From positions 6,739 through 70,738 of the forward strand of contig DDTM01000025.1 in the NCBI GenBank assembly GCA_002344075.1: a stretch of 64,000 nt of DNA, written 5' to 3'. A model generated the notes under the pieces. The model did no database searches and had not been told where the DNA came from. It saw nothing but the letters and a program-made list of their open reading frames with translations. The position numbers were made by a program, and so were the translations under genes. Positions 35,491 to 45,116 of this stretch are shown one piece after another (the first letter of the stretch is position 1; every line of letters starts with the position of its first letter). This DNA is from Bacteroidetes bacterium UBA2364. GTDB taxonomy: Bacteria > Bacteroidota > Rhodothermia > Rhodothermales > UBA2364.

Positions 35491-36273
35491 TTATCTACGG
35501 TTTAAGGCAAGGGTCTTACGGATTTCGGCGCGTTGTTCGGGTGAGTACACGATGGGTGGTTTGGGTTTGGTAAAGCTGAATTGCAAATAACCAAGCCGAA
35601 GAATGGCTCCGGCGGCGATATCACAGGCTCGGAGGTAATGCGGAAAGTCGGGACGTGCATCTACGCCTATCCGTTCCATCGGTTCTTCATCATCCAATAT
35701 TTCGGCCAATGGACGAATCAACCAAGGGGCGTTTATATAGGAGACATGGCGTAGCCAGCGCTGGCGCTCCCGTCCTCTGGTTTGTGTCATTTCTTGGGAC
35801 ACCCATCGGATGGCTTCGGGGTTTCCCATTCGTGCAAGAGCGATAACAAAGGCTTCTCTTACCAAGGGAAAGGTTTCTTTGTACGACCGATTGCGCAATT
35901 CATTCGGGTCGGTAGTGGGAAGTTTCCCCAATAAGAAAACGGTTTGCTGTCTGATGTATTCATGAGGATTGGTGTCCAAAACCTTCCATAAAAAAGGAAG
36001 TAGGCTAGGCATTGGCACTTTAGACAAGTGATCCATCCCCAAATTACGGACTTGCTCCTTTGCATCGTAGAGAGCTGTAAATTGTGCTTTGAGGCTTTCA
36101 TTTCCGCCCAATTCATCCAGACAAACAAGTGCCAACTCGCGCACCGAGACTTCCCCGTGTTTTGTAAGTTTCATGAGTTCTGGGATCACTTCTTCCCTAT
36201 TTATTTGTGGCAAATATAATTGAACCGAGAAATCTTTCTCCAAGACTGCCGCAATAAAGTGTTGCGTATCCAT
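35491..36273 (-). CDS. HEAT-repeat protein (T6SS-associated)
   Basis: A 260-residue alpha-solenoid protein with HEAT-like helical repeats: LMKLTKHGEVSVRELALVCL, YIRQQTVFLLGKL, REAFVIALARMGNPEAIRWV, WLIRPLAEILDDEEPMERI. HEAT proteins are found in T6SS loci and act as scaffolds. Relation to effector loading is inference. It is transcribed after the metzincin gene with only 3 bases between. Confidence 0.8.
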   Translation of the reverse strand: MDTQHFIAAVLEKDFSVQLYLPQINREEVIPELMKLTKHGEVSVRELALVCLDELGGNESLKAQFTALYDAKEQVRNLGMDHLSKVPMPSLLPFLWKVLDTNPHEYIRQQTVFLLGKLPTTDPNELRNRSYKETFPLVREAFVIALARMGNPEAIRWVSQEMTQTRGRERQRWLRHVSYINAPWLIRPLAEILDDEEPMERIGVDARPDFPHYLRACDIAAGAILRLGYLQFSFTKPKPPIVYSPEQRAEIRKTLALNRR

Positions 36274-36276
36274 AGT

Positions 36277-37467
36277 TTAAGGGGTTGTTGGAGCAGTACC
36301 AAGGTTTGTTAGGTTGCCGTATAGGGTTGCGGGGGTGGCCGCCTGGGTTCTTGCCCTGCGGGCCTGATCGTCTTCGGTAAGTTGGGATAGGTCTTTTAGG
36401 CAAAGCATACAACCCCTTCTGGCAGATCCATTAAACATGCCATAGCCTACATCATCAATACGGGCAGTGTAGTTGTGGCCAGTTGCAGGAGAGGTTCCAA
36501 ACATCGAATTATAGTTGTGCATAAGGTTGCGGCGCGACCATGTATCTGCACGGGCATTGGGAGCTTGCACATTTTCCGGATGCCAAAGGGCCAAAAAATG
36601 CCCAATTTCATGCGCCAGATCATTGGCCCAATACATAATATCCCGATTGATAGAGGGGCTGGAATCTGCTAAAAAAATGGAAGGTCGGTTGATCCCATTG
36701 GAAGCATACGCATTGGTGCTAAATCCAAATCCTAAGAACTCAAGACCACTGGCACCGGAGATGTTAAAACGAGAAACACAATAAACATTAATCGTATTAC
36801 GCACCCATCTGTTTTGGATGATCTGGTTAAAATCAGCAGTGGTTGCTACCGTGCCCGCAGTGGCGAGGTTTACCGTCATTCTGTGCGCTGCTGAAATCGT
36901 GCGCGGAAAGTTGAATACAATTCCGGCAGGCTTCCAAATATCATTGACCATGCGCATGACTGCCGGAAAATCTATGACAGAACCAATACCCGTTGTATCC
37001 GTAGAGGATGTAATGGTCACCAGATGAGGCGTTACGTTTACGGTTACTGGATCCCATACCCAAACACCCAGCTCATGAATAACCGGGCCGATCGCTGAGC
37101 CAAACCGGACTTTTACCCGCGCTCCCTGAGGATTCCCACCATCCAACCCACGAATGCGGACAATATGCGTAGATGAACCCGAAAGTTGACCCATAGGCCG
37201 AACAATGCGGATCACCGAGGTGTCTTCTGTGGTGATAAACAAGGACGCATCATTGGAAATGTTTTCGCGGCGTAGGCGGATTTCTACCTCTTCGTCTTTT
37301 AATACGCCCACTACAGGGCCATGTATGCCGGAGGGATTGGTGGCCACATATCCGCGGTCATCAATATCCGGACGGCGTGCATTCGGATTCCCCGTAGTGG
37401 CCCGTTCAAACCGTACCGGAACGACGCGATAAGGGATTGCTGTTTTCAATTCTTTAATAATGGCCAT
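36277..37467 (-). CDS. Metzincin-type zinc metalloprotease, candidate T6SS effector
   Basis: A 396-residue protein without a signal peptide. The active-site helix is HEIGHFLALWH, residues 286-296, which is the HExxHxxxxxH zinc motif of metzincins (His286, His290, His296 as ligands, Glu287 as base). A Met at 316 (RRNLMHNYN) is a candidate Met-turn. The first 140 residues are beta-rich (VVGVLKDEEVEIRLRREN). No signal peptide, and position between a peptidoglycan-binding/PAAR module and the Eag genes, argue for delivery by T6SS. Substrate unknown. No immunity gene is obvious nearby. Confidence 0.8.
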   Translation of the reverse strand: MAIIKELKTAIPYRVVPVRFERATTGNPNARRPDIDDRGYVATNPSGIHGPVVGVLKDEEVEIRLRRENISNDASLFITTEDTSVIRIVRPMGQLSGSSTHIVRIRGLDGGNPQGARVKVRFGSAIGPVIHELGVWVWDPVTVNVTPHLVTITSSTDTTGIGSVIDFPAVMRMVNDIWKPAGIVFNFPRTISAAHRMTVNLATAGTVATTADFNQIIQNRWVRNTINVYCVSRFNISGASGLEFLGFGFSTNAYASNGINRPSIFLADSSPSINRDIMYWANDLAHEIGHFLALWHPENVQAPNARADTWSRRNLMHNYNSMFGTSPATGHNYTARIDDVGYGMFNGSARRGCMLCLKDLSQLTEDDQARRARTQAATPATLYGNLTNLGTAPTTP

Positions 37468-37470
37468 AAC

Positions 37471-37971
37471 TTATATCCCTGCATCTGCTTGAAGGTCGTT
37501 GTTTACTTGTGTTCGCATCGAAGCCGGATAACCAGTAACAAAACCATTGGTATCTCTTCCTTTATCCCCTTGGAAATTAAGGATCTCACGATCACTCTTA
37601 CGGCCAAGATCTCCATCTATACCTCCCAATTCGTAGCCCAGCATCGCCAATCTCCGTTGTAGCCCTTTGTTGGCATTGGCTCCGGTTAACGGCTCGATGG
37701 TGCTCAGAAACCGAAGGCGATACCGCGTACCCAAGATTTCCAGTTCGTTGTTTCCATTCGGCGAAAGCCCATTGAGCCGCACTTCGCCGTTTGCTCCAGT
37801 TGTTCCAGCAGGGCCTGTTGCCACGCCATTCACATATAGTTGATACCGTAATCCCGAAATGCCATTGTTGTGTTTTCCGGGATAGGGCTGGAAGTATAAA
37901 ATGGCCTGGGCCGTCGTAAAGGTGGCTGTTGTTCCGGGTAGAACAGCCGTTCCGGGTGGGGCAGCGCTCAT
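37471..37971 (-). CDS. Small peptidoglycan-binding protein of the T6SS locus
   Basis: A 166-residue protein: N-terminal Ig-like or beta-rich module of about 90 residues (YQLYVNGVATGPAG, TGANGEVRLNGLSP), then a C-terminal PG_binding_1 domain at about 100-160 (LQRRLAMLGYELGGIDGDLG, REILNFQGDKG), the domain that docks onto the cell wall. No signal peptide. It overlaps the PAAR gene by 4 bases and precedes the metalloprotease by 3 bases, so it is likely an adaptor or targeting partner for the effector after delivery to the periplasm. Inference. Confidence 0.8.
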   Translation of the reverse strand: MSAAPPGTAVLPGTTATFTTAQAILYFQPYPGKHNNGISGLRYQLYVNGVATGPAGTTGANGEVRLNGLSPNGNNELEILGTRYRLRFLSTIEPLTGANANKGLQRRLAMLGYELGGIDGDLGRKSDREILNFQGDKGRDTNGFVTGYPASMRTQVNNDLQADAGI

Positions 37972-39074
37972 CGGGTTTCTTCTGTTTTGGTAATGCCGGG
38001 ATAGTCCAGAAACACCACTTTGTGTGGAACAGGGGGCAGGTTTTCGATTTTCGCTTTACCATTGCCATCCGTCTGGCCTTTGCGTACTTCGCCGTTCGAG
38101 ACATATACCAAATACGAAGCATTAGGAATCCCACGTCCGGTATCATCTTTCAGGGCAATTTGAATAAACGAACTAAAACGCATGAGATTAGAGCGTGCAT
38201 GGGTATTCTGGATCAGAACTTCAAAATAAAATTCGGGAGAAGAAAAATGGGTCACAGGTTGGTTTGGATCCATGAACGGATGTTCATATTTCCACGAAAC
38301 CGAGACCTTGTCTCCCTTTGTGGTGGTTTCTACTTCAGCAATGACGACATCGGCCCGCTTAATATCACGCTTATGAATTTGGAAAAGTGCTTTGGTTCCG
38401 TTTTCAAAGCCTAACACTTTGGCTTCTAATGTAAGGGTATCGCCCACCTTCGCTTCTTGTTTACTCCATTTGGCAGCATGGACCGCATAAATTTCTACTT
38501 TACTTTGGCCATTTTTTTTCATGCCATATCGGTGGATCAATCCGGCCCCATTGCTATACCCCTTTTCCACCCGCCCATCGGCATCGGTGAAAGTATTCGG
38601 TACATTGGGGATGGGCTTTCCTGCCTTGTCTTTCACCTGAAACACGACCCAGTGCTGAATGGGTCTCGGTTCATGATTTAGCTTACTTAGGGCAATGGCC
38701 GCGCCTGTTTGGGCACTTCCGCCACCACCTCCTCCGGGTGTGGTGCTTCCACTGCCGCTACCGGAGCCAGCACCCGTCCCAATCAAGACGGTCATACAAC
38801 CCAGTGCCACTACATCCGGTGGGCCAACACAAACCAACATATCCCCCATCCGAAGGGCAGGCAAGCCACCAATCAAAACGGTGGGCGCACCAGGAGGCAA
38901 AGCAGGCCCACCAGCATGTGGAATGGGGGCTGGTGCTGGCGTGACCATCGGACAAACGTGCATATCCCCCACTCGTGCGGCAGGCATACCACCAATCAGT
39001 ACCGTGGGCATACCCATGACAAGGGAGCCACCATGGGCCGTCATATCGCCCAATCTTGCTGCAGGTTGTCCCAT
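37968..39074 (-). CDS. PAAR-domain spike tip with C-terminal Ig-like region
   Basis: A 368-residue protein. Residues 1-100 are a PAAR domain (AARLGDMTAHGG, AARVGDMHVCP, with repeated PTVLIGG) that caps VgrG and binds zinc. A Gly/Ser-rich linker (residues about 100-120, GSGSGSGS) follows, then two beta-sandwich modules resembling carboxypeptidase-regulatory/Ig-like domains (HWVVFQVKDKAGKPIPN and IALKDDTGRGIPNASYLVYV). The modular tail could bind other cargo, such as the peptidoglycan-binding protein whose gene overlaps by 4 bases. No catalytic domain is fused. Confidence 0.88.
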   Translation of the reverse strand: MGQPAARLGDMTAHGGSLVMGMPTVLIGGMPAARVGDMHVCPMVTPAPAPIPHAGGPALPPGAPTVLIGGLPALRMGDMLVCVGPPDVVALGCMTVLIGTGAGSGSGSGSTTPGGGGGGSAQTGAAIALSKLNHEPRPIQHWVVFQVKDKAGKPIPNVPNTFTDADGRVEKGYSNGAGLIHRYGMKKNGQSKVEIYAVHAAKWSKQEAKVGDTLTLEAKVLGFENGTKALFQIHKRDIKRADVVIAEVETTTKGDKVSVSWKYEHPFMDPNQPVTHFSSPEFYFEVLIQNTHARSNLMRFSSFIQIALKDDTGRGIPNASYLVYVSNGEVRKGQTDGNGKAKIENLPPVPHKVVFLDYPGITKTEETR

Positions 39075-39084
39075 AATGCTTCCT

Positions 39085-41274
39085 TTAGTTTATCATTACA
39101 ATCGCGCCTTTGATGGCGGTCATGGCCGAGCCAGAAACTTCTGCCATGGTTCCTTTGACATTGGCTTGTACCGAGGCTTGTAGATTGGCATTTACATTGG
39201 CCATAACCGTTGCGTTTACTTGCGCCTCGATGTTTACATTCATGCCTTTCATATCCATATTGGCACCGGCTTCTATGGTGTGGTTTGCTCCAGCCTTCGA
39301 GGTAATATTGGTATCGGCCTCGTTCGTTATCTCCATCGCTTTTATCTCTATTGCCTGCTTCACCTCTGTAGTGGATTTGCCGTCTATGGTTAGTTTATGT
39401 TCACCCCCTACGATGGTTTCCATTTCTGCGGCTTCAATTTGGAGTTTGCCACTGGGACATTTGATCGAAATATCCCCTTCTTCCGAGACAATAGAGATAG
39501 ATTTTTCGTCGAAGTTGAGCGTAATGCCCACCTTTGTGTCTTTATCGGCCCAAGTGGCTACTGCACCAACGGGGCTTTTATCCACAATCGTGAAGTAGTG
39601 TTTATCTATGGTGTAGAGCTTAAATCCAGAAATCCCGTCCTTCTCATCCTGTAGCAGGAAGTCGTGGCCTTCCGCCGTCTTAATATTGATGCTCTTTTGA
39701 TCGTCGTCCATTATAATCACATGTCCGGTTTTGGTTGTGATCTGAATTTTATTGTGCTCATCATCCAAAACCAAGTCATGGGCATTTGCTGAAGTGAGTT
39801 GTATTTTTGTTTTGTCTTTCTCGTCGCTCATTTTTAAAATATTACCCGCCCATGTTCGAATAATATTTTCATAAGCATTCTGATTGTTTACAGGCGTGCC
39901 GTTGGAAGGGTTTGGTATGGTTCCGAGGGCCATTGGGCGGTCCACATTGCCATCCATAAAGGCCAGTACCATCTCGGTATTGGCGTGATTGGGGAAATGA
40001 ATGCCATAGTTGGCACCCGTATAGGGCTGAGACATTCTTATGGGCAATGATGACAAGCCCGATTGTGTTTCCTCTTGGTCGAAGGGTAGTTTTACGTGAT
40101 ATTCACCATTGGCGTCCACGTAGGCATATTGCCCACCTGCCGATTCTACTTTTGCGGTGATAATGCCATGAATGCGTGGAATGGCAGTTTTACGTTCCGG
40201 TCGAAAAGGGACATTGGCTGGAATACACCGGAAATGGTTTGCATATCTGGGACGACTGCCTCCTGAGTCCAAGCCAATGCCTTGGCTACCCTCATGCCGT
40301 ACTTCGGTGAGGAGATAGTCTATGTTGCGCTCGTTTCGGTAGTGTTGCTCCAGTGAAAAAATAAGCCCACTCCGGAAAGCGCCACAATCACTTTCGCCAT
40401 CAATAAGCAGTTTTTGGCTATTAAAATATTCTTGGCGTACTTTTGCCAAATGGTTACCCAATCCGGTTTTTTGATAATCTAGCGCATATTCGTACTGTAA
40501 ACCAGCCAAAGCCTGTGGTGAGGAGGCTTCCACGGCCAAATTTAGGTTGGGTGTACGGTAATAATAATCATCTAAAAGGGTCTTTCCGGTAGTCAGTTGG
40601 GCGCTAAAAATAAAACTCCGCACAATTTCCTGGTCGTCACTGTCACTTAAGCCGCCTTCATGGTGGAAAGGCAGTACCCCACCCTCTACATGTGGATTGG
40701 ATAGGCTGTCTTCACAAATCATGAGTTTATCCACGTCTCCATCGTGATCGAAGTAATAGAAGAGGCCGTAGTGTTCCATTTGTCGAAAGATAAAATCCAA
40801 GTCTGATTCCTGATATTGAATGGTAAACTCACGTACCGGATAGCGTGTGTCATTGCCTGCGGGTAGGTCAAAATCCTGTCCTTCACTAAATCCGCCATCT
40901 GAGAGGATTTTTTTGATAATGTCTAAAATACTCATGTTCTGAAACACCCGACTATACTTTCCAAGTCTGAGACGGGTGATTCGAGGAACCATCACAAATT
41001 CGTATAAAAAGCGGCCTCCAGCCATATGGCCTTGTTTGAAAAAGGAGACCAATCCATGAAACGGCATGTCTTGTCCCATGCGTTCAACATATAAATGGCA
41101 AGACTGGTTGATTAGATCTTCGTAAACCATTTGGTCGTCGTCCGAAATCAATTCAATGTCGAATCGGAAAAGTTCGGAAATGGCTTCACGAGCTTCAAAA
41201 TGCACCACTTCCCAAGAGTCGGTGGTGGTACTACCAGCTTCGAACGTTATATGTGCATCCCGATTGTTAGGCAT
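39085..41274 (-). CDS. vgrG: VgrG spike protein 2
   Basis: About 729 residues from the ATG at 41274 (MPNNRDAHITFEAG); a further 28 upstream codons are open but less plausible. Same layout as VgrG 1: hub (REAISELFRFDIELISDDDQ, YVRE-like REFTIQYQESDLDFIFRQMEHYG), OB-fold (EYHVKLPFDQEE, PIRMSQPYTGANYGIHF) and a needle of short beta repeats (ITTKTGHVIIMDDDQK). The C-terminus is Ala/Asn-rich beta-helix with no fused effector (NANLQASVQANVKG). It pairs with the PAAR/PG-binding/metalloprotease module downstream. Confidence 0.95.
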   Translation of the reverse strand: MPNNRDAHITFEAGSTTTDSWEVVHFEAREAISELFRFDIELISDDDQMVYEDLINQSCHLYVERMGQDMPFHGLVSFFKQGHMAGGRFLYEFVMVPRITRLRLGKYSRVFQNMSILDIIKKILSDGGFSEGQDFDLPAGNDTRYPVREFTIQYQESDLDFIFRQMEHYGLFYYFDHDGDVDKLMICEDSLSNPHVEGGVLPFHHEGGLSDSDDQEIVRSFIFSAQLTTGKTLLDDYYYRTPNLNLAVEASSPQALAGLQYEYALDYQKTGLGNHLAKVRQEYFNSQKLLIDGESDCGAFRSGLIFSLEQHYRNERNIDYLLTEVRHEGSQGIGLDSGGSRPRYANHFRCIPANVPFRPERKTAIPRIHGIITAKVESAGGQYAYVDANGEYHVKLPFDQEETQSGLSSLPIRMSQPYTGANYGIHFPNHANTEMVLAFMDGNVDRPMALGTIPNPSNGTPVNNQNAYENIIRTWAGNILKMSDEKDKTKIQLTSANAHDLVLDDEHNKIQITTKTGHVIIMDDDQKSINIKTAEGHDFLLQDEKDGISGFKLYTIDKHYFTIVDKSPVGAVATWADKDTKVGITLNFDEKSISIVSEEGDISIKCPSGKLQIEAAEMETIVGGEHKLTIDGKSTTEVKQAIEIKAMEITNEADTNITSKAGANHTIEAGANMDMKGMNVNIEAQVNATVMANVNANLQASVQANVKGTMAEVSGSAMTAIKGAIVMIN

Positions 41275-41369
41275 GATGATGAGTTCTTTTGAGAGGCGAA
41301 AAAAGAAGGCTCTAAAGCCCCCTGAAGCATCATGGGGGCTTCGGTAGCACAAAAGCAATACAATTCGGA

Positions 41370-44006
41370 TCAGACAAATGTGTAGGTAAAGTTACCATCT
41401 GCATCAATACCCAACGATAGTTCCGAAGGAATCATTTCCTCCACCATCCGTAGGAGCAAGGCACGTGAGGCTTCGGGGAGAACCGTCCTGTCTATGATGA
41501 AATCTATATTCCGTGCGCCGCTATCCACTTGAGTACAGCGTTCTACAATACGTTCCACCACTTCATCGGAGTAGGAGAACGCCATTTGATGAGAGGCTGC
41601 CAATCGCTTACCAATCCGATTGAGCTTGAGTTTGGTAATGGCTCTAACAGCTTCTTTGTTGAGCGGGTAGTAGGGAATCACCTTCATCCGTGCCAAAAGC
41701 GCGGGTTGGAAGTGTCCTACCAAATCGCGGTGAATTGCATCGCGCATGGCATCAGGCGATGGACGCGGGTCTTCCAAGCCCATTGCGGTCAGGGTTTCCG
41801 TTCCTAAATTAGAAGTAAGCATGATCACGGTATTACGGAAGTCAATTTCGCGGCCTTCGCCGTCTCGCATAAAGCCTTTGTCAAAGACTTGGTAGAACAG
41901 GTTCATTACATCTTTATGTGCTTTTTCGCACTCATCCAACAAGACCACCGAGTACGGACGTTGTCGCACGGCCTCGGTAAGAATACCACCTTCTCCGTAG
42001 CCCACATATCCCGGTGGCGCACCCTTTAGTTGCGAGACCGTGTGGGATTCCTGATATTCGCTCATGTTGATGGTCGTCAGAAACTTTTCGCCACCAAACA
42101 TTTCCTCTGCCACCATGCGGGCGGTTTCGGTCTTTCCGGTTCCACTTGGTCCAACAAAAAGGAATACGGCTATCGGAGCATCGGGGTTCTTCATACCTGC
42201 TTTCGCCGTCCGGATCACATCCGAGACATCGGCAATGGCCTCATCTTGCCCCTTAATATGGGCTTTAAGACGATTATCCATTTCTAAAAGGGTCTTGGCT
42301 TCATCTTTCATCATGCTGCCCACCGGAATGCCTGTCCAATCTGCAATGATTTGTGCAATGACTGCCGGATTCACCTCGGCATGAACCAAAGGGTCTTCGC
42401 CCTGTATGCCCTTGAGGTGTTCTTGCAAGCCCGACATTTCGGTACGGAGGGCCATTAAGTCGCCATCTTGATTGGAAATTTTTTCCCTTATATCTCTGAT
42501 TTTCAATACGATATCCAATTCTTCTTTCCAACGTTTCTCGAAGGCTGCTTTTTGTGTTTTTGCCTCTGCAAGTTCGCCGATCAGCTTGTTCAGTTTTTCC
42601 AGATCATCAGAAAGGCCTGTGGCGATATCACGCTTATTGGCATCAATTTCTACTTCCAGATTTGCGATTGCCCGCTCTATGTCATCCAATTGCCCTGGTT
42701 TGGCGGTTTGACCCATTTTTACCCGTGCAGAAGCGGTGTCTAATAAGTCCACTGCTTTATCGGGCAACTGACGTCCGGCAATGTAGCGCGAGGAGAGGGC
42801 GGCAGCGGCTTGGGTCGCTTCGGTAGAGATGTGGAGTTTATGGAACTTTTCGTATATGCCTTTAATTCCACGCAGCATCATAGAGGCTTTCTCGATGTCT
42901 GGCTCTTCCACTTTGATGGGTTGGAAGCGACGCTCTAAAGCTGGATCTTTTTCGATGTATTGTTTGTATTCAGAAAATGTCGTGGCGGCAATCGTCCGAA
43001 GTTCACCACGTGCCAAGGCAGGCTTTAGTAGGTTGGCTGCATCACCAGTACCTTGAGAGCCTCCAGCACCAATGAGTGTGTGCGCTTCATCAATGAATAA
43101 AATGATGGGTTTGGGCGCGGCTCGTAGTTCCTCGATCACGTTTTTGAGGCGGTTTTCAAATTCACCTTTTACACCGGCACCGGCTTGTAAAAGGGCAAGA
43201 TCAAGGCCACGAATTTCGCACTCTTTGAGTGATTCCGGTACATCACCTTCCACCAAGCGCAATGCCAATCCCTCTACAATGGCGGTCTTTCCAACGCCAG
43301 CTTCCCCAATGAGTATGGGGTTGTTTTTCCGGCGGCGGCTTAGTACGTCTATGGCCTGACGAATCTCGGCATCGCGCCCAAAAATCGGGTCAATTTTTCC
43401 GGCGCGAGCTTTTCCGGTTACGTCGGTCGTATAAAGGTCTAAGGCGGTTTCACCGCTGGCTTGTTCCCCTTCCGTCACATTGCGGGGCATACTTCCAGCA
43501 GATTTACTGGCCATTGTGTCTTCAATGGAACCGCCCACCACTTCGCGAAATTTTTGCCGAAGATCATCCGTTGCTACTCCCGAAAGGGCTTCTACATAAC
43601 CCTCCAAACGCAGGGTATCAGCCGTAAGGATGGCTTCCACCATATGGCCGGAACGTACTTCGTTGGCGCTATGATGTACCGATGCTACCACCCAAGCCGA
43701 CTCTATCAACTGTAGCAATACGGGTGAGAAAGAAGGCCTTCCAGTATTTCCCGTGCGAAAACTTTCTAAACGGTGCTGTAAAACTACCCAAAGATTGTTT
43801 TTGGGAATGCCATAATGATCCATGATTTTGGTGATGTCACCTGTTCCATCTTCCATCATTTTGAGCAATAAATGCTCCAACGAGACTTCGTAGTGACCAC
43901 GTGTAATGCAAAATCCGGCAGCGGCTTCCATCATACGGGTATTGTAGGCATTTAGCCGGGAAAGAAGTTTGCGTAAGTCTTTGGTAACCATACGGTTGAA
44001 GGGCAT
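41370..44006 (-). CDS. tssH: T6SS ATPase ClpV
   Basis: An 878-residue AAA+ ATPase that disassembles the contracted sheath. The N-domain starts VTKDLRKLLSRLNAYN (TssC contact region), followed by the first Walker A at GEAGVGKT and the second at GPSGTGKT, and a mid-domain coiled coil (DLEKLNKLIGELAEAKTQK). The N-domain and its place beside TssG/TssB genes separate it from ClpB. Start could also be the ATG 5 codons later. Confidence 0.95.
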   Translation of the reverse strand: MPFNRMVTKDLRKLLSRLNAYNTRMMEAAAGFCITRGHYEVSLEHLLLKMMEDGTGDITKIMDHYGIPKNNLWVVLQHRLESFRTGNTGRPSFSPVLLQLIESAWVVASVHHSANEVRSGHMVEAILTADTLRLEGYVEALSGVATDDLRQKFREVVGGSIEDTMASKSAGSMPRNVTEGEQASGETALDLYTTDVTGKARAGKIDPIFGRDAEIRQAIDVLSRRRKNNPILIGEAGVGKTAIVEGLALRLVEGDVPESLKECEIRGLDLALLQAGAGVKGEFENRLKNVIEELRAAPKPIILFIDEAHTLIGAGGSQGTGDAANLLKPALARGELRTIAATTFSEYKQYIEKDPALERRFQPIKVEEPDIEKASMMLRGIKGIYEKFHKLHISTEATQAAAALSSRYIAGRQLPDKAVDLLDTASARVKMGQTAKPGQLDDIERAIANLEVEIDANKRDIATGLSDDLEKLNKLIGELAEAKTQKAAFEKRWKEELDIVLKIRDIREKISNQDGDLMALRTEMSGLQEHLKGIQGEDPLVHAEVNPAVIAQIIADWTGIPVGSMMKDEAKTLLEMDNRLKAHIKGQDEAIADVSDVIRTAKAGMKNPDAPIAVFLFVGPSGTGKTETARMVAEEMFGGEKFLTTINMSEYQESHTVSQLKGAPPGYVGYGEGGILTEAVRQRPYSVVLLDECEKAHKDVMNLFYQVFDKGFMRDGEGREIDFRNTVIMLTSNLGTETLTAMGLEDPRPSPDAMRDAIHRDLVGHFQPALLARMKVIPYYPLNKEAVRAITKLKLNRIGKRLAASHQMAFSYSDEVVERIVERCTQVDSGARNIDFIIDRTVLPEASRALLLRMVEEMIPSELSLGIDADGNFTYTFV

Positions 44007-44082
44007 TATGCGGTGGTGTTACCGCAGGTGAGAGAGATCGTTTTATATAGGTGGGCAGTTGCTAATCTGCACCAATTTTGGT

Positions 44083-45093
44083 TTAAAAATACTGAATGAT
44101 TCGCTTGTGCAGGGCCTCTTTGGCGTGGCCCAACATACCAGTAAGCCCAAGCCGAATAGGTTTGTCTTTACCCAGTGACTGGCGGGGCAACAGGTTCGCG
44201 GGTATTTCCAGTTGTATGTCATAACTTAGTCCATCCGGCGCATACAGTCCTACTAAATAGCGGATCATGGCTTCATATCGGCCACCGGGTAATAAACCCA
44301 GGTATTGTTCTAAGGAACGGATCTGCATATGAATACGGAATTTACCGGAAATATCGAATAATTTGCGGCCAAGCGTTATGTTATTTCCAAGCAACATGCC
44401 ATTTCGGGATTTCCGGCTCATAATAGGGCGCTCGCTGAGTTCCACCCATCGGGGAATGTTTTCCTGGATTTTGACCTTTGTGTCATCAAAAAATGCTTCT
44501 AAAAGAGCGCGCAATCCTTCTACATTTCGGGTAGGAGAAGACAATCGCCCGGCAAACGCTGCCAAACGCATCGGAGAAAAAAAATGGCCGGAACGCTGGT
44601 CTGGAAGGCCAATGCCAGCCAATGCAAAAAAACGTTCGGCATGGCGATCCACATGCTCGTTTTGTGCCTGAAGCGAGGGTTGGTATTTCTTCCATGCCCT
44701 GAAAAAATGTTGGTACAACCGATGATTAAAGAAATCCAAAAAGGTCTTTAACGGCAAGGTATAAGCCTGATCGGTAGCAATTTCGTCGTAAAAATAAACT
44801 GGCAGCGGCGATGCAATACCGTATAGCCCCATGAATGTGACGGTCACTTCGGGCATAGAATGGCCATGCCGTTGTGTTATTTCAATGTTTTTGACGTCTG
44901 ATGGCGGGAATACCAATCCTGTATGCGGCTGAATAAAAACCGGATGCGCTTCGTTATCGGTATAAACATCGTTTCGTTTCTGGTCTCCATATTGCCGTTC
45001 CAAAAGCATCACTGCCTGAAAAAAGTCGAATTGATGCGGCTCCTGCAACATGCGTTCCATGACGCGGTGGCTGGGTTTCTTTTTAGTGGCCAT
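44083..45093 (-). CDS. tssG: T6SS baseplate wedge protein TssG
   Basis: A 336-residue baseplate protein of the TssG/VasB family. The N-terminal EPHQFDFFQAVMLLERQYG, VTFMGLYGIASPLPVYFYDEI and FDFFNHRLYQHFFRAWKKYQ segments are family hallmarks. With TssF and TssE it forms the wedge around VgrG. It lies 23 bases after tssF. Confidence 0.93.
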   Translation of the reverse strand: MATKKKPSHRVMERMLQEPHQFDFFQAVMLLERQYGDQKRNDVYTDNEAHPVFIQPHTGLVFPPSDVKNIEITQRHGHSMPEVTVTFMGLYGIASPLPVYFYDEIATDQAYTLPLKTFLDFFNHRLYQHFFRAWKKYQPSLQAQNEHVDRHAERFFALAGIGLPDQRSGHFFSPMRLAAFAGRLSSPTRNVEGLRALLEAFFDDTKVKIQENIPRWVELSERPIMSRKSRNGMLLGNNITLGRKLFDISGKFRIHMQIRSLEQYLGLLPGGRYEAMIRYLVGLYAPDGLSYDIQLEIPANLLPRQSLGKDKPIRLGLTGMLGHAKEALHKRIIQYF

Positions 45094-45116
45094 AGAGTCT
45101 GTCTGTCTTTCGGGCT

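Noticed and set aside
37968..38270. prePAAR motif (AARxxDxxxH) as sign of a transmembrane effector
   Set aside because: The motif AARLGDMTAH is present but is part of the normal PAAR start, and no transmembrane helix follows.
41370..44006. ClpB chaperone instead of ClpV
   Set aside because: The N-terminal domain differs from ClpB, and the gene is inside the T6SS set between vgrG and tssG.
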